The notes under the pieces were generated by a model. That model searched no databases and was not told where the DNA came from. It was given only the letters and a program-made list of their open reading frames with translations. Below, one piece after another: positions 23,080-36,100 of a stretch of DNA of 64,000 nucleotides; position 1 is the first letter of the stretch; each line of letters starts with the position of its first letter. A program made the translations under genes and the position numbers. This DNA comes from Stratiolaelaps scimitus (Eukaryota; Arthropoda; Arachnida; Mesostigmata; Laelapidae): NCBI GenBank assembly GCA_019614645.1, contig JABWDB010000001.1, positions 30,931,501 to 30,995,500 of the forward strand, written 5' to 3'.

Positions 23080-24800
23080 TCATTGTCTCCGTCGCCCATA
23101 GTGATCATCGGACGGCGAAGAGTGACCATCGCTAGCAGCAGTGGCGGCAGCGGCGGCTGTAACGGACGCGCTCGTCGGTATCACGAAGGACGTCTGCAAG
23201 TGACGCAGCTGATTTATAGCCAGACGACAACGACGACGACGGCGACGATGATGACGACAGCGATGTCAGCGAAAGCCAGCAACGACGGGCCGGAAGCGGC
23301 AGTGGTCCCTACGCCTTAGTCACTTGGGCGACCCCAACAACCCCCTTAGCATCCCCCCCCCCCCGCGCTTTCCCACGGCTGTCGAAGCGATGGGCAGACC
23401 CCAGAATCGCCAGAACCTCCCAACCCGGTCCATACGACGCCCTCAACACTCGAATGATCTCCTTCCATAGAAGAGGAGATTCACGCAGTTGCCTCCCAGC
23501 CAGCCAGACTCGCCGCTACTCAGACCTGATATCCACTTCCCGCCCTAGCTCAAGGCGGCGGCGGCGGCGGCGGCAGTAGGAGGCTAGAGGCTCGAGAGGG
23601 CAACAGCGGCAGCGTAAAGCAAGCAACAGGGATAGAGAAAGAGTGTAACTGTGTACGCGTTTCTGATCGTCTGTCTTGAGATGTGTGTGTTTATGTGTGA
23701 GAGGCAGAGCGAGTGTGTGTGTGTGTGTGTATGGGTGTGCGGAATAGAGGGCCTTGTGGCCCCGACCACCCCCGACGTAGGGGCGGTCCTGTTATTTAAA
23801 CACGGACCTACCGAGTCAGCCTAACCTAGCTTCCATTTAGTGGACTCTTCTCGGCTAAGAGCCGCTGAGCCGCGTTGTTCGGCGGCTGGCCTGGAGCCAA
23901 GCAGAACGTACGAACCTGAGGAAACAGCGCCCGCCTCGTGCACCTGTGCTCTCGGTATTGGTGATGCTGGTGTTGGTGCTGGCGCTGGCTGGGTGCTTGG
24001 TGGGTCGTTGCTTTGGCGCTGGTTTGTTGTGGGCTGCTGCCGTCTATCTGACTACCGGTTACTCAGTCGCTCAGTCGATAGCAGCGGTCGCAGGACGGTT
24101 AGCTCTGGCTCCCTCCGGGTGGCGCTCTGCCTTTGCCTCCTCCTACCAAGCCGTCGAGCGCTTTGCCTTGCAGACTCTGCCGAGCCAGTTTGGCGAGCTT
24201 GCTTACCTGGCTGCGGGAGAGACGCTAAAGATGGTCTAAAGCCGGCCGCCAGCTGGCCGACTTCTCAGGGGCTGTTTCTATTCGTGGATCGGAGCAAGAC
24301 AAGCGGCGAGCAGCGCACCGGGCAAGTCCTGCGAGGACGGCCGGCCGGCCGCCGGGCCGCCGGCCCGCCAGGCAAGCAGAGCAAGTTATCCGACTATCTT
24401 GCCAGGCACCAAGCTGGCTAGCTAAGGAGGGCGGACAGACGAGCAAGGGAACGAGCGACTCCAACAACCACCGCAGCCGCCGCCGCGGCCGTCGGTGCCA
24501 TCGGCCGCTACGCGCGACGAGGGTTCGACTTCTCGGAGGAGGAGGAGTCGGAGCAGCGAGCCCCGAGCACTCTCTGAGGAGTCCTCCTGAGTAGTCCCGA
24601 CGCGACTTTTCGAGCCGGCGAGGTCTCTCGGCCTCGACGGGGTCGACGGCTGCCGGGGACCTAAGAGGCCGAATCCAAACCTACGCGAGATCCCCCCCCC
24701 GCCCCTCAGAAGCTGCTACTGTTGCGTCGGACCTAGCAGCACCGCTTCATGGCACTTCGTTGCTGCCTTAAAGCCTTAAAGCCTTCGGCATCCGGACTAA
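23080..24800. other. GC-rich triplet-repeat island
   Basis: Contains GAC/GAT triplets at 23225-23265, a C-run at 23353-23364, GGC repeats at 23554-23575, a TG tract at 23716-23732 and a very GC-rich, self-complementary segment at 24336-24370. An open frame at 23840-24421 of 193 codons is Leu/Arg/Gly-rich with no family recognised. It could be an alternative promoter or regulatory island; nothing specific shows this. Confidence 0.4.
24336..24370. repeat. GGCC-rich self-complementary segment
   Basis: Tandem CCGG/GGCC blocks make a nearly pure G/C stretch that can fold on itself in several registers. Confidence 0.7.
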
Positions 24801-25713
24801 CAGCGGGTCGAGGAGAGAAAGGGATACATTCGCGGTCGACTGAAGCCACTGACTTCTCGGGAGTCGAGGAGCGTCAATAGTGGACGCAACAGAAGCAACC
24901 GTCGAAGGCTCAAACGGGTTGATGCAGTTCCAGTGCGCGCTGAACTCAGGTCATCCGCGTGCCGGTATATGACTCTAAACGAACATGTGCACTTGTCTGT
25001 ACACATTCGTTAGCTAACAGCACATACGTAGAACATAGGGGCTATTTGGACAGAGACTGAGAGGGAGAGAGAAGCAAACTTTTGTTGCTTCGGGAACTAA
25101 CAATCCGTTCGCTCAATTTTATGCCTGTGGAGATTTGAGTTCGAACAGTAACGAACAAAGTGATAGGCAGGTTCCGACATCTTTCGTCGATGGAACAATC
25201 TAAATATCGGAGATTATCGAATGATTCCTAAGTAAACAAGCGACACATTTGAAACCGATGCTCAGATCGAGGTAGAGATATTCTCGGTGTTCATTTAATG
25301 AGCATGTTTTTCGCTTCGCTTTTAGAGTTGTGTAGGCTCTCGATCTTTGGACGCATCGACGAGAATCGACGACTATAACTTGCTTTGGTCCATACTGGGA
25401 GAATCCGATTGATTTTAGATGTTTGTTCGCGATAGTAGATCACAATCATGTACAATAGCATGACGAGTATTCGTTAATTGTTACACGTTTTTGTTCATGC
25501 CCAGAGTGAGAATCATATTTGGATGGTCTCCTCCATAAGCAGCTCCTGGATGACACGAAGAAAAGCCATTAATATATTAGAATTAAGCATGAGAATGAAA
25601 TCGAGTAAGTGATTCAACGCACAAATACCCTTACATCATAGTTACTCGATATGCATATATTCACGATAATTGATTTCGAAACTCAGGCTTGTAACGGACA
25701 CCGACATGTGTCT

Positions 25714-25751
<38 letters not shown>

Positions 25752-26150
25752 CATATGTAATATCTGACAATATGTAGGTATCGAAATATAATAATTTTGT
25801 TTGCTTTGTAAAATCAACGAACGAGACTTGAGTAAACATTTGTGGCACATGACGGCCTTCAGCGTCCTGCATCGTCCTACGCCATCCGCACGAACTCGAA
25901 TCACGTCACACTTCCTGTAGTCGAATCCCTCTGATATATGTCCCTATCTAAGATACCTACTATACGTATGTAGGTCTCCGTACAAACCCTTACGATTAGA
26001 ATGGACTGTACGCTGTGCACGCAACTTCGTATCTCTGGAATCAGTTGACGTTCCGTCTGTCTTTTCAGGCTCCTCATTCTGCGCAACGCTTGTCAATTGC
26101 TAGTCCGAAAATAAGTATGCTGTAGGCTCATGAGTACGCGGTGTAACCTC
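24800..26150. other. AT-rich stretch, no gene recognised
   Basis: Contains a long (TA)n tract at 25716-25748. Nothing else stands out. Confidence 0.5.
25716..25748. repeat. (TA)n microsatellite
   Basis: About 16 perfect TA units. Confidence 0.93.
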
Positions 26151-28860
26151 GCTCCTGATGGTGTCAGTCGCCTCCCTCCCCCGACTGACAGAAGCTGGCT
26201 AGCAGCAGTACCCCAGATGCGGTGTCCTGCCCGTGGGGCCACCCTGCGGAGATCTGAACTCTAATACATCTTGGGGATAGATAGGCCTACACCCGCATGG
26301 GGTAGCCGATCGCGATGCGTAGCCAGCGAACGACCTGCGTGGCGACTTACGCTCGCTCAATGGCTCGCATTTCAATTGCATCCATTACATGTCCTACGCC
26401 TTGTCCATACACCTGGGACTGTTGCTGGCTGTTCCTCACGCCTCTGTGCATACGATTACCGATGACTCGCCCAGTTTGCAACGAGGGAACGTCAGAGTTA
26501 ACTGCACAAACGCTCTTGCTGGTTGTGCAGCCAACAATGCCGGTAGCAGAAGCTGCAGCGACATCGTCAACAACGGCGGCAGGCAGAGTAGTGGTGTGCA
26601 AAACAGCGGAATACAGATTAAACTCTGACAGCGTGTGAGTGTCGGTGTGACGATCAAGAGGCTCGTTCGCTTGTCGCAAGCAAACTACCACTAGTCACTT
26701 CTTGAGTTGCAATCCAATCTCTGATCTCTAGGAACGAGACTCGGATGATGCCAGCAACGAGGACATACCATCGACGGAGGTGCGCGGAACGTCCGTTGCA
26801 GTCGAGTCGCCGCGAACATGAGGCGTCAGAAGATTGCCCGGCTGACTCTGTCTGCAACTCAAGGTGTCTCTGACAGCCGCGGATGCTCTGTAGAACTTGC
26901 GCGTACTGTTCTTGAGCGGACAGATCTGCAACTCACTGAGCCTACCGGCGTCGCAGCCAAATCTAGCTCCCCGATCGAACGGTACGCTGTCATGCTTTCG
27001 ATTTTGTTTCGACTTTCTGTATAGCTATCGTACCCCCCGCCCCAGATCGTCGTCGTTATAGACACGTTATCTGTTGACGACAGCGATACAGTGAGCAACA
27101 GCACACCGCCGTGCCGCCGCCCCTTGCATACGAGCGGATAGTGAACTCTAAGAACACTCGCGAAGAAAGCTGGGAGACGCGTGTATCGTAAGGTTTTCAT
27201 TGCTCGTTAACAAGATAACGCCTTTATGCAATTACTCCACGTGGACGTACGTGGATGTCGTTCGCTAGAGCGAGCAGTCCGATGAGGAGCCACCCACTTA
27301 CCTGCATGTCGAGAGTACGCCCGACTGGCCGGCCGTTCTCGCTAGCCTCGTCACATTAATCAGCAGACGTTAGCGAGATGGCGAGCGAATGAACTGATTC
27401 TAAAAAGCGTCGCACGGGGATGCGGCAGGCCTGTGCGAGGCCAAATAAAAAAAAACAGCTAGAAATGTGTAAATATCACATCAAGATATTATTTCTATCA
27501 GCTGTCTGTGTCTAACCCACCGTCTAGTTTTCGCAAGGGAACGAAGAGGTGACGTTGTCCTCCCATTGTTCGACATCGCGGCGAGAGCGAGAGAACAATG
27601 ATTACATTATCATCATAATCAATACGAGTATAGCTCGTACTGCGATGCGGCGATCGAAATTCATCTGTACCACGGACGACTAACACGTATAATAACACAG
27701 ACGTGTACGCACCATGCGAAGGTATCAAGGACGGGCAAAAACCTCAATGGTGCATTTTTAGGCTGGGCAATCTTCAATGGTATAGAAAACAGAAGAACCG
27801 TTTCGTTAACGGCCACAATCGTGCTGAGGCTCACGGTTATGGTACATATACGGTATATACACACAGACACACGCATGCACACAGTATCGTTAAATCTGTC
27901 TGCTGCCCTTATACATACTCACCGACAGCAGGCTCACTTGTCCAAAACGATCATTTTTTCCCAGAGAGTTCCTTGCTGACCCGAGGCGGAGAGCCGTTCG
28001 ACTGACGGACCTCGTGTATACTCTGCCATGCTCGATATAGAGGTTCGTTCTCGATGTTGTCCGCTAGGGCAACGCTTGTTTGGACAACGGTAACTGCCGC
28101 GTTGGTAGCAGGCCCGGCCCGGGTGGTGGCCTGGGTATGGGACTTGAGCATCTACCGATTTTTCGCAACGCCAGCCAATCTGTCTGTGTTTCTACTCGCC
28201 GTCGTGAGCTCGCATACGCGAGACGGTGGCCTGCTCGTCCCCGGAGGCCGCTGAAGATGGAGTCGACCGCCCGCCCATCCACTGGGAGCTGGCTTCATCC
28301 GTCCAGCGTCAAGGACACATCACGTGAGCGCCACCACTGCAGTAGCGGCGACGGCGGCAGCCTCCGCTGAGGGTCGCGAAACGTCGGTGCGCGACGCAAG
28401 CGTACCCCGGCAGCGGGCTATGCAGCAGCTATGCGGCTAATTGCGCTAGATGCTGCTAGCAGTGCTGCTCATGCTGATGGTGACGATGAGGATCCGACTC
28501 CGAATGAATATATGAATATGAATCATACGCTTGGCCGCCTCTGACAAGGAAGGTAGCATCAGCCAAGAGCTCGTACCGTGTTGCCCACTGCGGTTATTGC
28601 TGCTGCTGCTGCTGCGACCGCAACCGGTGGCAACGGGGGCCGCACCACAAACCATCTGTTGTCTCTACCACTAGGGGCTTTCACGCTCCTGTAATTGCCC
28701 ACGCCAGGCAGCTGCCCAACAAGCACACGGGGGAAACAGCCAACAGAAGAAGAGGCTGACTGCAAGCCAAGAGACAAACAGATTATGAATTACATGGGGA
28801 TGGTCATGATGATGATGACGTAGTCCTCTGATGGGTGTAAAGGAGAAAACAAAAATAGTC
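26150..28860. other. Mixed GC-rich stretch, no gene recognised
   Basis: Several overlapping short open frames on both strands, none with a recognisable motif or convincing splice sites. Includes a CTG/TGC run at 28600-28618 and an A-run at 27447-27457. Confidence 0.4.
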
Positions 28861-31800
28861 ACCTAGACAATATATTGTATATGGCTATCTAATCGTATCT
28901 ACGTACGAACAGTGACTCTCCACTCGGCAAGCAGTGATATCTCGCTATGCTTCGTACCCTAGCGACTCTGGTGGCTGATATTGCCCGAGTGTTCGTTCCT
29001 GCCTGTCCTATCCATAGTTTTGGGATATCACGAACGTTATCATAAGAGGTAGACAGGTACTAAAATTCTCTACCTAAAAGATGGGAAGAGAGAGAATAGC
29101 CGATGCTGCCTGATGTTTAGATCAGGCTGACTTCGGGATGTGGGAAGCCTGTATAAAATACATGCATGCAAAGACAAACGCTGATCACCACTTGACTGGG
29201 TGCTAGCTAATTGATATGCTAGCTAATGATTCCAAAGAGCAGATTTACCTGTTACACCTGAGCGAGTGCTAGAAGTCGGCTGAACTAACTAGGCCTAAAC
29301 TGAGAAACTATTACGTCTAACTGTAAACTTGTCAAAATTGCCGCTACCCATAAGCGCTCATCGGCTGCAACTATTTCCGGCGTGTATTATACCGGGTCCC
29401 GGAAAAATTGACCCGTTCCATTGTCTCTACGGCACGTTGAAGTGACACGATTCGTGTGGAAACTAACTTTAGTTCTCCGAGTTCTTCGAAGAGAGAGAGA
29501 GAGAGAGATCCAACCACGAGTTTCCGACTATATATAAATAACTGACACATTTGTAGGGTGGCATCTTTCGGACTGTCGCTTTCTCCCTCTTTCTCTCTCT
29601 CTCTCTCTCTGCGACTAGGAATTCAATTACGGCTCGGACCTCGAGCCTGCACCCGTACCATACGGTCAGGCTCAAACAGGCGCGCGAACACACAAACACG
29701 CGGCTTGATGGACAAGCAGCAACGGGCGACATGATATCACGGGTCATCTGCCGGTAGCAGTCGCGGTGGCTGTGACGTTGACGGTGGCTGGAACCACCAG
29801 CGACTTGCCATATTCGTTACAAACTTCGCGACGGGAATAACTTGCGTTCCAGCGATGTTTTCTGTGCATTGTTCAGAAATTGCGATACTAAATGCGGCGG
29901 CATAGGCCAAGGGCGCGCAGTACTGCGCACACTTGATAAACATCATTTCGCCCCCGTCCGGGGGCCCACCTCGACTATCGCCCCTCGTCGTCCGGCCATA
30001 CGACAGGGCTCGGACAAAAAACGACCAAAACAGTCTACGCGCATAAAACGTGCTTTTGACGTTATCACTGTCATAGGACAAGTTTCTAGTCACCGGCGAA
30101 ATAGCGCGTGACTTCAGCGATTTATGTCTCCTTTAGAGAGTGGTTGGGAGAGAGCGGGGGGGCGGACGGGTGAATATGGCTCGGTGTACGGAGAGCATCA
30201 TGTATGAATGTGCTAGAGAGGAATCGCCGTAATTGCAGGTAGCAACAGCGCAGGCGAAACATGTCGCAACGCTGATAAGCCATTAACCAGTGACGATGGT
30301 ATCCAATGCTCACACACGAATGAGCCGGACATAATTCAAGTTTCGCTAGTGGAAGTTTTTTGAGCCCTTGTATACTTTCGCAATTTCGTTTCGAGGCGAT
30401 TTCGAGGACGCGTTATCGTCGTCCTGCACCCGAGATAAGTAGCGCAAGAGTGAATTGGGTCACAAGGGTGTTTGTTTCTTGGATACTCGTTCGCGAATGT
30501 GTTGGATAGGTGCGCGGCTATTTTTTGAGGCTCGCACTTATTAGTAGCAGTAGTAGTAGTAGTAGTGGTTACAAAAAATCGTCCACTATAATCTCTAATG
30601 GAGGGTAATGTGAGGAGAGCACTTATCCAATGAGATTTGGGAGTATTTCATTCGACGTCTTCTACACCAATTGTTTCGCCTGACCGAACGAAACCCTTAA
30701 AAGTATAATACCACCGCGTAGAACGAGTGGCGTATGATCGATGAAACTAGAGCACTTAGCTTTTCGAGGACATTACAGTTGCTTCATTCGAATGTGATTA
30801 GGCCGAGATTAGGCCACGTCCTATCTGCTCCGTCACTCCCGGCCATATTGCCCTGGATTAGCGGTTGTATGGCCCAGAATTAGTGGTGGTGATGTGTTTC
30901 TCTGCATTTCTGCACATGCGTCAGATAAACTTCACACAAGCAATGAATGAATTGAATGCAAGCAATTTGGCCAATTGTAAATCTTGTTTCATTCGTGACG
31001 TATCTACATGTGAGTGAGGCTACCGGCAACGCTAGCGTTAACTGGATGATACACCAGCATCGTTGGGTTCGATATATCCACTCCACCCTTCCCATCCAGA
31101 TCAGCCGTAGTAAAATAAGCTAAATATCAGGTCGTTTCTCAGCTACGACGGCCATACATCTTGCGACATAGTAACACCCTTGTGACACCCTATACCAGAA
31201 TTGGTTTCCGCTTGCCATAGGCAAGATTACCCCTTTTGCAGCGCAATGACACTACCAGATACCGTCGAGCTAGCAAACAAGCTCTAAAAATAATAAACTG
31301 CTCGATTTTCCAGTTTTTATTTTCGTCCTTCTCAATTGCTATATTCAAAAGCACCGAAGGAACGCCTGCGGCCATATTGCGTCAACATGCCCCCTCTAAA
31401 TATAACGGAACGTCAGCTGCATCGCGTCCCCAGTTTGTCCCGAGACGTTGCCGTGACGTTTACCAAGCGGGCAGTAGACGTGGCATCTGTGGCAATTCAC
31501 GTACATATACACACACACACACTCATATACATAAACATACACAAACACAGACACATACACACACAGACAGACACGCATAGAGCACGCATTTCGACGATAG
31601 GCGAAAGACCAAGGAAGGACACGTGCAAGCCTCCTATTCACTGCTTCACGACAGCTGGACGGGCTTTCGTTGGACTTGCATTGCGGAACTGTAGATCGTA
31701 CCTCGAAGTTTGCTCCTTCTAGGCAATCGGTGCACGCTGTACACCGGCGCTCTAGAACCCCCTAAGCCCTGAAGCTAGCTGGCTGGCACAGAGGCGCATT

Positions 31801-32235
31801 GTGGAACTTGCATGACCCCGATGGAGCAACGGCGACAAACGGCGGTGACTGCAAGATCGCCGTATGAACGCTGGGGGCCCAAACATTAACAGCCGCTCCG
31901 GGGCTAAGTTCACATCTGCTGCGTCTCTTTTAGAGCGTATGGCGTCGTGGAAACGGAACGCCTCCAGCAGCCAGCAACCCGAAGGGTTTGCGGTACTATT
32001 CAACGAAAGGAGCGTTACAGTGAGTGCTGCTTCAGTTGTGCCGCACTCCCACACAGAAAGGCGAAGGGAGAACCTGCATTAATAGACTAAGGGCGAGCGG
32101 TCGGCTCGTGAGATACACGGCGCCAGCAGGCGCCGTCGGACGCGTAAAGCGACACCAACCTGATGCGTAGAGTGGATGTACGTAGCACGAAACGAATAAC
32201 AAATTGAATGCTCTATTGAAAGACATTAAGATTGA
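28860..32235. other. Intronic stretch, no gene recognised
   Basis: Holds (AG)n at about 29490-29508, (TC)n at about 29595-29611, TAG triplets at 30544-30567 and an interrupted CA array at 31505-31575. A 118-codon minus-strand frame at 29737-30093 matches nothing I recognise. Confidence 0.45.
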
Positions 32236-32239
32236 TTCT

Positions 32240-33125
32240 ATGAAGGTTAGTCAGCATGTCGGCGTTTGCGAGAGGGCATATCGGGCGACTTGAGTCGACT
32301 TGAACGATTAATTCGTGGTGTTGACGAGATTGGTGCGATTAAAGTTAATGAACAGTTTGTATCCGAGGACACTGCAAAAGCTGACCTTTTCAGGTATTTC
32401 GCATAAGTCCATTTCGTCACCGGCTCGTGATAACATCGATTCAAATCATTCACTGCCAGTCGTTATGGAACGGTTAGAGTAGTTCCAATAGAATCATGTC
32501 GCGGCCTCTTAAATAAAGATTCGTTGTCCCAGTTTTGGATATGGCGCAATTCCCCGACGTTTTCGCTACTCTCCTGCGAAGCCGGTGCAGAAAAGTAAAT
32601 TCAAATCTGACATTGACAATTATCCGCGCATGGCCCAATAGTCTATCGCATACATCTGTTTTTGAAAAGGTTCCAATTGATCACGTTTTCAGCCATCTCT
32701 CCGCGAAGGGTCTGTTAAGGGACAATCACCGTGGCGTTCTACTCCCGCCGTTCCACTCGCACACGGCTAGTGGCTGTGTGATGCAGGACTGAACAATATC
32801 TGCAAACAGTACAATGAACCCTGGTTGTATATGTTTTGATCTTTCCAAGGCGGTCGATCCACCTGTGGCTAATTTAACGTTATATAATCTCGGCATTTCA
32901 TTACAAAATGATTGCCTGGTTGCGCAGCTATCTACGAGACGGACAGTTCATGTAAGTGCATGTTGGAGGATAGATCAAAAGTGGCCCAAGGATCTGCCGG
33001 TAGGTCACCATCTATTTTGCATATTCATTAAGGTTATCAAAGTTGCGGTTACCTGTGAGGTCTATATATAAATTTTATGCAAATGACTTGAAATTGTATA
33101 GCCCATTTAAAAGTCATGAGCCTGA
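32240..33125 (+). mobile_element. Decayed non-LTR retrotransposon, reverse-transcriptase region
   Basis: Read in shifting plus-strand frames, this follows the RT block order of jockey/CR1-type LINEs. EDTAKADLFRYFA lies at about 32360-32400, like the linker before RT. SVFEKVPIDHVFSHLSAKGLL is at about 32660-32715. CFDLSKAVD (family: FDLSKAFD) is at about 32832-32858, followed by L-x-LGIS and WLRSYLRDGQF at about 32910-32950. The palm centre is degraded to FYANDLKLY at 33073-33099, where the catalytic YADD has become YAND. Stops and frameshifts make it inactive. The upstream endonuclease was not identified, so the copy is probably 5'-truncated. Confidence 0.78.
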
Positions 33126-33129
33126 ACTG

Positions 33130-36100
33130 CTCTGAGGTGCGGCGTCCATATTTCAGACAGGCCGGCGACTCTCAGGCCGGATGCTGACGCCCTGAAACGA
33201 GCCTAGAACAGATGAAAATGAAGGATCTCTCCCAGATGTAGCGTGTCAAGTGAATCCGTGTTGCTCAAATTCATAAACGACTTTCATGAGGGTCATTGTC
33301 GACATTAAAATGTTTCATAAGCTAGTCAAGCTAAATACTTCTAAGAAACATTGCTATTCATTCGCACTAATACTCTAGCGTTCGCAGCGAGCGCGTTGCT
33401 AACTTTTTTGAATGGAGTTCGCTGCGCTTATCGCGCTAACAACATCACTCCCATTAATGACCAACACAGTCTTTCATGTCGTACGATTGTCCCTATGTTT
33501 TTAGATGTACACAATTTTATTACATCGCTTAACGGCCGTTTAATCAAGTGTATTTCTATTATAGACCGCTGCAGACAGTGGTCGTGAAGTTCACTATAGC
33601 TGAAATCCTTGGCAGTCTCCAGTTAAACGAAGTGTTGCTTCGCTGAGAGGTCCCTGTGAACGCCGAAAGACGGCGTCTTGTTTATTGAGCCAGTCCGTTG
33701 GCTTTTGTTGTTTTGAAGTCTGAATCAAAAGAATGATACTGAGAAATCGCTGCGCACTATAATTAATATGTACCGCCAATTGTACCCACTGACGCACAAC
33801 GGCAAATCGTGAGTGGTGTTGGTGGTGGTGTTATTATCTCTGAATCAAATTTTCCTTAAATTTACCAAGTGTAACTCAGACACTTTGCATCTAGGTGGAG
33901 CCAATTTTTGGACAGTTCAACGTTACCGACAGTCTGTTATGTGCGCGCACAACGCCTGACCTACATTATATTGGAGACATAGCCAGAAAAACAGGAAGTT
34001 AAAAGTTGAGTATTTAATGAGCGCCGCTGTGCCGATCAATGCGGCAAACTCGTATAACTAGAAGCGCCAGATATCTTGCCACTGGTGGCGGGATTTCGAG
34101 TTTCACCAGAGTCGAATCGTGTTCGGCGCTGACCTTAGACGAAGACTTGTGAACTATTGGCAAAAGTCCGAGTCATGCTCGCACTTAGGATACGACGGAC
34201 GTCCCCCGTACACATGTGGTTCTACTTGTGTCGACGTTACCGGCAATGCCGGCTCTCGGCCGTGAGCTGCCGTTGTCATTACGCTGAGCGTCAACCAACG
34301 ATTTCATTGAATATAGTGGAATTAAACTATATTCGTCTATCATCGTCTAGAAGAAGGCTGTTGACCTTGAATTTAGCCCCGTGCAAAGATCAGCCAAAAG
34401 CTACTAGCCCTTCCATGTGGCCCTCAATTGATCAGGAAAATTATGAGGAGGTAAAACTCAAGAACTAAACGCCTACCCCTCCTGTACGCGTTCATGGTCC
34501 AGTTTCTAAGGCAATAAGAAACCTTTCAGTGAAACTGTATTTCTCTCTTTCTCTCAAGAGAAGGGAGATTAAATGGAAATTTTACAGCAGTGCAAATAGC
34601 CTGAGTAGATAAACTAACTACCGAAGGCTATTCGAAGCAATTCAGACGGAAACGACTATAGACGGGCATCTTTCACGGAACTATACTTTAATGAGCGCGC
34701 GCGTGCTGTAGTATCAGGTATAAATTAAACCCCATCTGTAGCCATGGGGGTATTACCAGGATTCTTATATTTGCCATGGGGTATTACCAGGATTCTTATG
34801 TTTGCCAGAGCACGCACATACTATATATGCTCTAGCATAATAAAAGCGATGAGGATTGAACTCATAGTGAGAAGAGCAAGACAGCAAACAATTTCAGCGG
34901 TTCTAACTATCTGTTTATTAGTGGGACAGACACATCCAGAACAGCTGCGGCCCAGTTGCAGTCGAAAACACATTGTGGTCGCCACCTCACGGCCAGCTTT
35001 AGCCAAATGACGATCATCATTTCCCTAACTTACCTTAGCGTTTTCGTTTTGACCTCATCGTTCACAGTCGATCCAGTGAATGTCCCTGGCATTTCTGGCA
35101 GTAGAAAGAAAAAAGTGCCGCCCGACCATTTCTCCAGGGGGCAAAGTCGGCTCTAGCTGGGTCGCGGCTCCGTCATCCCGTTAACACGCGCGCCTACGGT
35201 TCAGATCTCGCTAGTGTATCGAAATATTGGGGTGAAACATTCAACTCGGAGAGAGAGAGCGAGAGAGAAATCTCCGTAAATCTTTCTGGATAACTTCACA
35301 GCCGGAGTAACGAAAGGCCAGTGGGAATACTGCGGAGACGTTTCTCCATTCGATTGAAGTAGTTTCACCATTCGGCTTCACCTCATCAGACTTGTCGCTG
35401 GTCGTTCAAGCAGGGTGTCCTGTTGCTTAGTGGGCGTGTTCTACCGGCCGAGCATAGTAAGCGTTTGCCAGCTTCTGCTGCGGCTGATGCGTATCGGTGC
35501 AGCTGTTTGAACAAAACGGGTCGCTGGAGTCCGATTGTCTGTGCATGTCTGTTCCATCGAAGAGAAATAGCAGTTCCACAGAATCTGGCTGGTGGCTGCT
35601 GCCTGTCCTTAGCAGTTATACCTGCCTTTTCCTGCCGTCAGAGAACCCTGCTGCAATTGCCGCGTCAACCGCCGGCATCAACCGCTGATTGGCTGTTTTT
35701 CGGCCCATCCTGAGAATTTCGAGCTTCTCGAATTTTGACCTTTCATCTCGAAGAGAAAGCCCGAGAGAGAGAGAGGGAGAGAGAGGAGACAAACAACGCG
35801 CGGGTCTAGTGTGCACCCTAACCAACTTGCGCACAGCCAGCCCCAGTGTCACCTTCACTGAGCTGCATTGAACGCATTTCACCGTTGTTTATCCAGCTTC
35901 TGCGTTTTCCCATCTGCCCCGTCCTGCCTCGTCATTCTCGTCTTCGCGCTTACGTCCGCCTGCGTCGAGCACTACCATAATCGCTCCGGTTCATCATCGC
36001 ATCGCCTCCGTCGGACGGGACTATCGAATCAGTAAAACGGTGCGAGCGCAAAGGGTCGAAGCAAACGGAGGAGGCCGTTCATCGCCCCCTTAGAGAGGCT

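Noticed and set aside
29385..30093. CGGGTC...GACCCG inverted repeat beside a 118-codon minus-strand frame, considered as a DNA-transposon end with transposase
   Set aside because: The stem is only 6 bp, no partner end was found, and the frame resembles no transposase family I know.
31020..31090. GGGTTCGATATATCC, like a tRNA B-box
   Set aside because: No A-box, anticodon arm or acceptor stem at tRNA distances; no cloverleaf can be formed.
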